Below, piece by piece: positions 32,963 through 39,717 of a stretch of 39,717 bases of DNA. Under the pieces are notes generated by a model. It had not been told where the DNA came from, searched no databases, and saw only the letters and a list, made by a program, of their open reading frames with translations. The stretch lies in NCBI RefSeq assembly GCF_029848115.1, contig NZ_JARVXG010000059.1:175001-214717 (forward strand), given 5' to 3'. Positions within the stretch are counted from its first letter, which is position 1; each line of letters starts with the position of its first letter. A program made the translations under genes and the position numbers. The stretch comes from Methanobacterium formicicum (lineage in GTDB: Archaea > Methanobacteriota > Methanobacteria > Methanobacteriales > Methanobacteriaceae).

Positions 32963-33360
32963 ACACCAAAAACCCTCTCATAACCCTATTAGTACTATTT
33001 TATTTAATCACTTTTTCAAAAACAATTCTATTGTATTATACTCAGATATATTTCCCTGATCTTAATTATATGGTATCCCTCATTACCATTAGCCAAGAAT
33101 TCGCCCCTTACGCCCAAATTATTAAAATTATAATGATTTTAATAGTTTTCAGCATAATTCCATGTTTATTTTTAATTAAAAAGAATATCCAAGAAAATTA
33201 TTCTCATAAAAATATTCCTCTTGCTTTCATTGCCATGTTCGCTTTAGCACCACCATTATTAGTTTTAATTAATAACTTCATGACAGCTGATTTCCTGTTT
33301 TCAATAGCTTTATTAATTTATGGAGTAGTTTTTACCATCTTAGCGTTTAAATATAGATGA
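32959..33360 (+). CDS. Four-helix small membrane protein of unknown function
   Basis: 133 residues with four hydrophobic segments (about 8-27, 53-74, 86-107, 110-130) and short loops. No family recognised. Its ATG overlaps the previous stop as ATGA, and its own end also overlaps an ATG in the same way, so translation of the three small genes is probably coupled. It sits between the two paralogous membrane proteins. AT-rich, with no ribosome binding site of its own. Confidence 0.7.
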   Translation: MNTKNPLITLLVLFYLITFSKTILLYYTQIYFPDLNYMVSLITISQEFAPYAQIIKIIMILIVFSIIPCLFLIKKNIQENYSHKNIPLAFIAMFALAPPLLVLINNFMTADFLFSIALLIYGVVFTILAFKYR

Positions 33361-33488
33361 TTCAAAGGCAAATGAAAGTTAATGCCAAAATAAGCAGATA
33401 TTATAGTTTTCATTGTAAGCCGATCCTCATTAATTTTATTGGCCCCCTCACTGTTCCCCATAATCTGCATTTTATAAAGAGATGTTCT

Positions 33489-34106
33489 ATGCCATCAAAA
33501 GATGACCCGATAACAAAAAACATAGAAGGCCTATGTGCATATATAACCGAACTAGAAGTATTCAGACCCCCTGCACCCTTAGGTATTAATCCATATTCTA
33601 TAAGAACAACATTATACCTCTTATCTAAACAATCTAAACGCTATTTTTTCGTAAAAACCAACCCAGAGTTACATGGGAAAACTCGTAACTTGCAAAAACC
33701 CTATTCAAAAAAATTCTCACAATTTAATCCAAAAGAAATCCTAAAACTTTTCTTCAGCTTAATAACCGTGATTTTAATAGTTGTAGGCTTGTGTTTTAGT
33801 ATATTTGTAATTTATTTAAATTTTAGTCTGTTTAATACAATTTTAGGTACGGTAATAGTTTCAATTCCGAGTTTTTACCTATATCTTGTCTGGATTATTA
33901 CTAAACGTAGGAAAACTGCAGGAGAAGAATATAATAATGATTTAAAAATATTAATTCAAGAAATTATCGATCATGGAGCAGAATTAATCTATGAAAAAAA
34001 TTTGGATCCTCAAAAATTTCCCCTCAAACTTAGACATAACGATTATAAAGGCTTAAAATATGATACAAAAGGAAAAAATAATTACGTGGGGTACTTTACA
34101 AAATGA
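33489..34106 (+). CDS. Two-helix membrane protein, paralogue B of a flanking pair
   Basis: 205 residues from ATG 33489, the same length as paralogue A. Shares the N-terminal KNIEGLCAYITELEVFRPPA, two membrane helices (about 88-110 and 115-138), IITKRRK and the C-terminal LRHNDYKGLKYDTKGKNNYVGYF. The frame is open back to an ATG at 33357 that overlaps the previous stop (ATGA), but the extra 44 residues have no counterpart in the paralogue, so I chose 33489; a TATA-like TTTTATAAAG just upstream is noted. Function unknown. Last gene of the surface-protein cluster. Confidence 0.72.
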   Translation: MPSKDDPITKNIEGLCAYITELEVFRPPAPLGINPYSIRTTLYLLSKQSKRYFFVKTNPELHGKTRNLQKPYSKKFSQFNPKEILKLFFSLITVILIVVGLCFSIFVIYLNFSLFNTILGTVIVSIPSFYLYLVWIITKRRKTAGEEYNNDLKILIQEIIDHGAELIYEKNLDPQKFPLKLRHNDYKGLKYDTKGKNNYVGYFTK

Positions 34107-34257
34107 AGTTAAATAAGAAAATTTTCTAGTTATCTTGATAATATTTTACCTTTTGGTGATTCAAAAAATAATAAGCATATTTTTGTTCCCAAACAACGAT
34201 TTTGTTTACTTGCATTGCAAAAAGATTCAAAGTAAGATGTGAGTTAAACAAAAAAAA

Positions 34258-35904
<1,647 letters not shown>

Positions 35905-35905
35905 A

Positions 35906-35945
<40 letters not shown>

Positions 35946-36035
35946 GAGTGGAGAGAAGTTTAAGGGTATGATTAGATATAAAAATATGTTAAAAACAATT
36001 TTCAATATTATCTTTAAACTAAGGGAGGATGTGCA

Positions 36036-37694
<1,659 letters not shown>

Positions 37695-37751
37695 TGAATA
37701 AATGGTTTAATTCAAGAATTTAATCAAAGCAAACTCCTCATTCAGAAGAGA

Positions 37752-38408
37752 ATGTGTTTCGGTAACCTCACCCCCCAACTAGCCAGTATACAGTACTCCC
37801 TGGCGGATAAAGTAACAGAAAGTGACGATTTCAGGAGGTTGGAAAGGGTGGGCGGGGTGGACATTTCATTTTCGGTGGATAATAAAGCTGTGGCAGCAGC
37901 CGTGGTCCTGGAACTGAAAGGACTGGAAGTAATTGAAACTAAAACCCTGGAGACAGAACTATTTTTCCCATATATCCCAGGTTTTCTGGGTATAAGGGAG
38001 GTTGAACCATCTTTATCTGTTTTAAATACCTTAAAACATGATTTTGATGTTTTAATGGTTAACGGTCATGGTATTATGCATCCCCGTGGTTTTGGACTGG
38101 CTTCCCATGTGGGTGTACTTCGGGACTGTCCCACCATTGGTGTGGCCAAAAGGTTAATTGATGAAAGGTATATAAACGTAGCCACCCAAAGACACCACGC
38201 TGAGGACCAATTCCTAATATCAAAAAATGGCTGCGTAATTGGGGCCTTTTTTAGGGGAAAGTACGTGAGCGTTGGTCATAGAATATCCTTAAAGACTGCT
38301 TTAAATGTTGTAGAAAGGACCAGTATCTTCAAAACCCCCGAACCAATTAGACAAGCCCACCTACTGGCCACCGAAACTTTCAAAAATATTTTGGAAGAAA
38401 GGGGATAA
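37752..38408 (+). CDS. nfi: Endonuclease V-like protein with Asp-to-Asn change
   Basis: 218-residue endonuclease V family protein, a repair enzyme that cuts near deoxyinosine. Seen: GVDISF with Asp37, FPYIPGFLGIRE with Glu83, and the third motif VNGHGIMHPRGFGLASHVGV. In active enzymes that motif is DGxGxxHPR, and the Asp is a metal-binding catalytic residue; here it is Asn104 (codon AAC). TIGVAKRL follows as usual. So the fold is clear but nuclease activity may be changed or lost. Starts 57 bases after sepS, same strand. Length is normal. Confidence 0.9.
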   Translation: MCFGNLTPQLASIQYSLADKVTESDDFRRLERVGGVDISFSVDNKAVAAAVVLELKGLEVIETKTLETELFFPYIPGFLGIREVEPSLSVLNTLKHDFDVLMVNGHGIMHPRGFGLASHVGVLRDCPTIGVAKRLIDERYINVATQRHHAEDQFLISKNGCVIGAFFRGKYVSVGHRISLKTALNVVERTSIFKTPEPIRQAHLLATETFKNILEERG

Positions 38409-38451
38409 TTGGAAGGAATAGAATAAATCAAGAAAATTGAAGGATCGAACC

Positions 38452-38826
<375 letters not shown>

Positions 38827-38831
38827 TTAAA

Positions 38832-38847
38832 TTTTGTTTTTTTAATT
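38832..38847 (+). terminator. T-rich terminator after ribK
   Basis: TTTTGTTTTTTTAATTT shortly after the ribK stop is a typical archaeal poly-T terminator, suggesting ribB has its own promoter. Confidence 0.45.
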
Positions 38848-38852
38848 TACTG

Positions 38853-38908
38853 AACCGGTTAAAGGTAATTGTAAATTGTTAACTTTTTAACTGTGAGGTA
38901 CTATACCT
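38853..38908. promoter_or_regulatory. Dyads upstream of ribB
   Basis: AACCGGTT is an 8-base palindrome at 38853-38860, and AGGTA-CTA-TACCT at 38896-38908 is a perfect 5-base inverted repeat. Both precede ribB and may be regulatory sites; short enough for chance. Confidence 0.3.
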
Positions 38909-38975
38909 AAACTAAAATTTACTATAACTAAAAAAATCCAATACCCACGAACACTCAAAAAAAATCTGTGATCAC

Positions 38976-39653
<678 letters not shown>

Positions 39654-39717
39654 ATTTAGGGAATTTTTTAATCCCCCTTTATTATTTCATTTAGGGTCTT
39701 AGATTTTTCTTGTTGAA

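Noticed and set aside
33357..33488. Extended N-terminus of paralogue B from the overlapping ATG
   Set aside because: The 44 extra residues have no counterpart in paralogue A and are not typical of a signal or membrane segment; the ATG at 33489 gives equal lengths. Translation coupling from 33357 cannot be fully excluded.
34107..34257. Possible right attachment site matching the tRNA-Arg 3' end
   Set aside because: The gap between the last small membrane gene and tfrA was read for a copy of the T-arm or acceptor sequence; none is present. Only AT-rich DNA with a short TTACTT/AAGTAA dyad was seen.
39654..39717. Possible terminator hairpin and the start of another gene at the window end
   Set aside because: The GGGAA and TCCCC arms do not pair cleanly and too little sequence remains to support a gene.

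Overview
The window reads as a chromosomal segment of a methanogenic archaeon of the order Methanobacteriales, most likely a mesophilic Methanobacterium-like species. The evidence is the set of lineage-typical genes: O-phosphoseryl-tRNA synthetase (sepS), the coenzyme F430 enzyme cfbD, thiol:fumarate reductase subunit A (tfrA), CTP-dependent riboflavin kinase (ribK), archaeal leucyl-tRNA synthetase, and a very close homologue of the MthK potassium channel. Ribosome binding sites of the GGTGAT or GGAGG type and TTTATATA-like promoter boxes agree with this. All assignments come from reading the sequence and from family knowledge; no database search was run.

Layout. 1-3744 (minus): nadE, cutA and leuS (3' end cut by the window edge), probably one transcription direction. 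4066-5031: Get3/ArsA ATPase. 5298-6760 (minus): a TetR regulator and a secreted zinc-phospholipase-C-like protein. 6943-8424: a YjdF-like membrane protein, a 60-residue membrane protein and a cupin. 8456-10686: cbiE (minus), a YchF/OBG-type GTPase (plus) and an unannotated 58-residue gene (minus). 10847-13229 (minus): lemA and a DUF2207 membrane protein as a tight pair. 13557-17875: a cation-handling block with a Na,K-ATPase-like P-type pump, a Ser-rich small membrane protein and the MthK-type channel. 17916-19543 (minus): sfsA and a secreted M14-like metallohydrolase. 19799-26085: cfbD, a nucleotidyltransferase-cupin fusion, hisH, a PurM/AIR-synthase-like protein, a pilin-like protein, a PAP2-like membrane protein and a HIT protein. 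26308-26379: tRNA-Arg(GCG). 26731-34106: an accessory-looking block with an 1873-residue surface protein and three overlapping or closely packed small membrane-protein genes. 34258-39653: tfrA (minus), then sepS, endonuclease V, ribK and ribB.

How the genes work together. Most of the window is housekeeping and cofactor metabolism: NAD, cobamide, F430, flavin and histidine synthesis, plus two tRNA-charging enzymes. The parts that look accessory are the surface-protein operon after tRNA-Arg, where base composition shifts sharply, and the cation block, where pump, small membrane protein and channel sit side by side.

The best candidates for something undescribed are: (1) the surface protein, which looks like two complete exoproteins fused through a two-helix membrane hairpin and is followed by a paralogous pair of membrane proteins flanking a third; (2) a 56-base element at 24255-24310 that folds on paper into a perfect three-stem junction; (3) a HIT protein with no ATG/GTG/TTG start near its strong ribosome binding site; and (4) substitutions at key residues in the MthK homologue, endonuclease V and the P-type pump.
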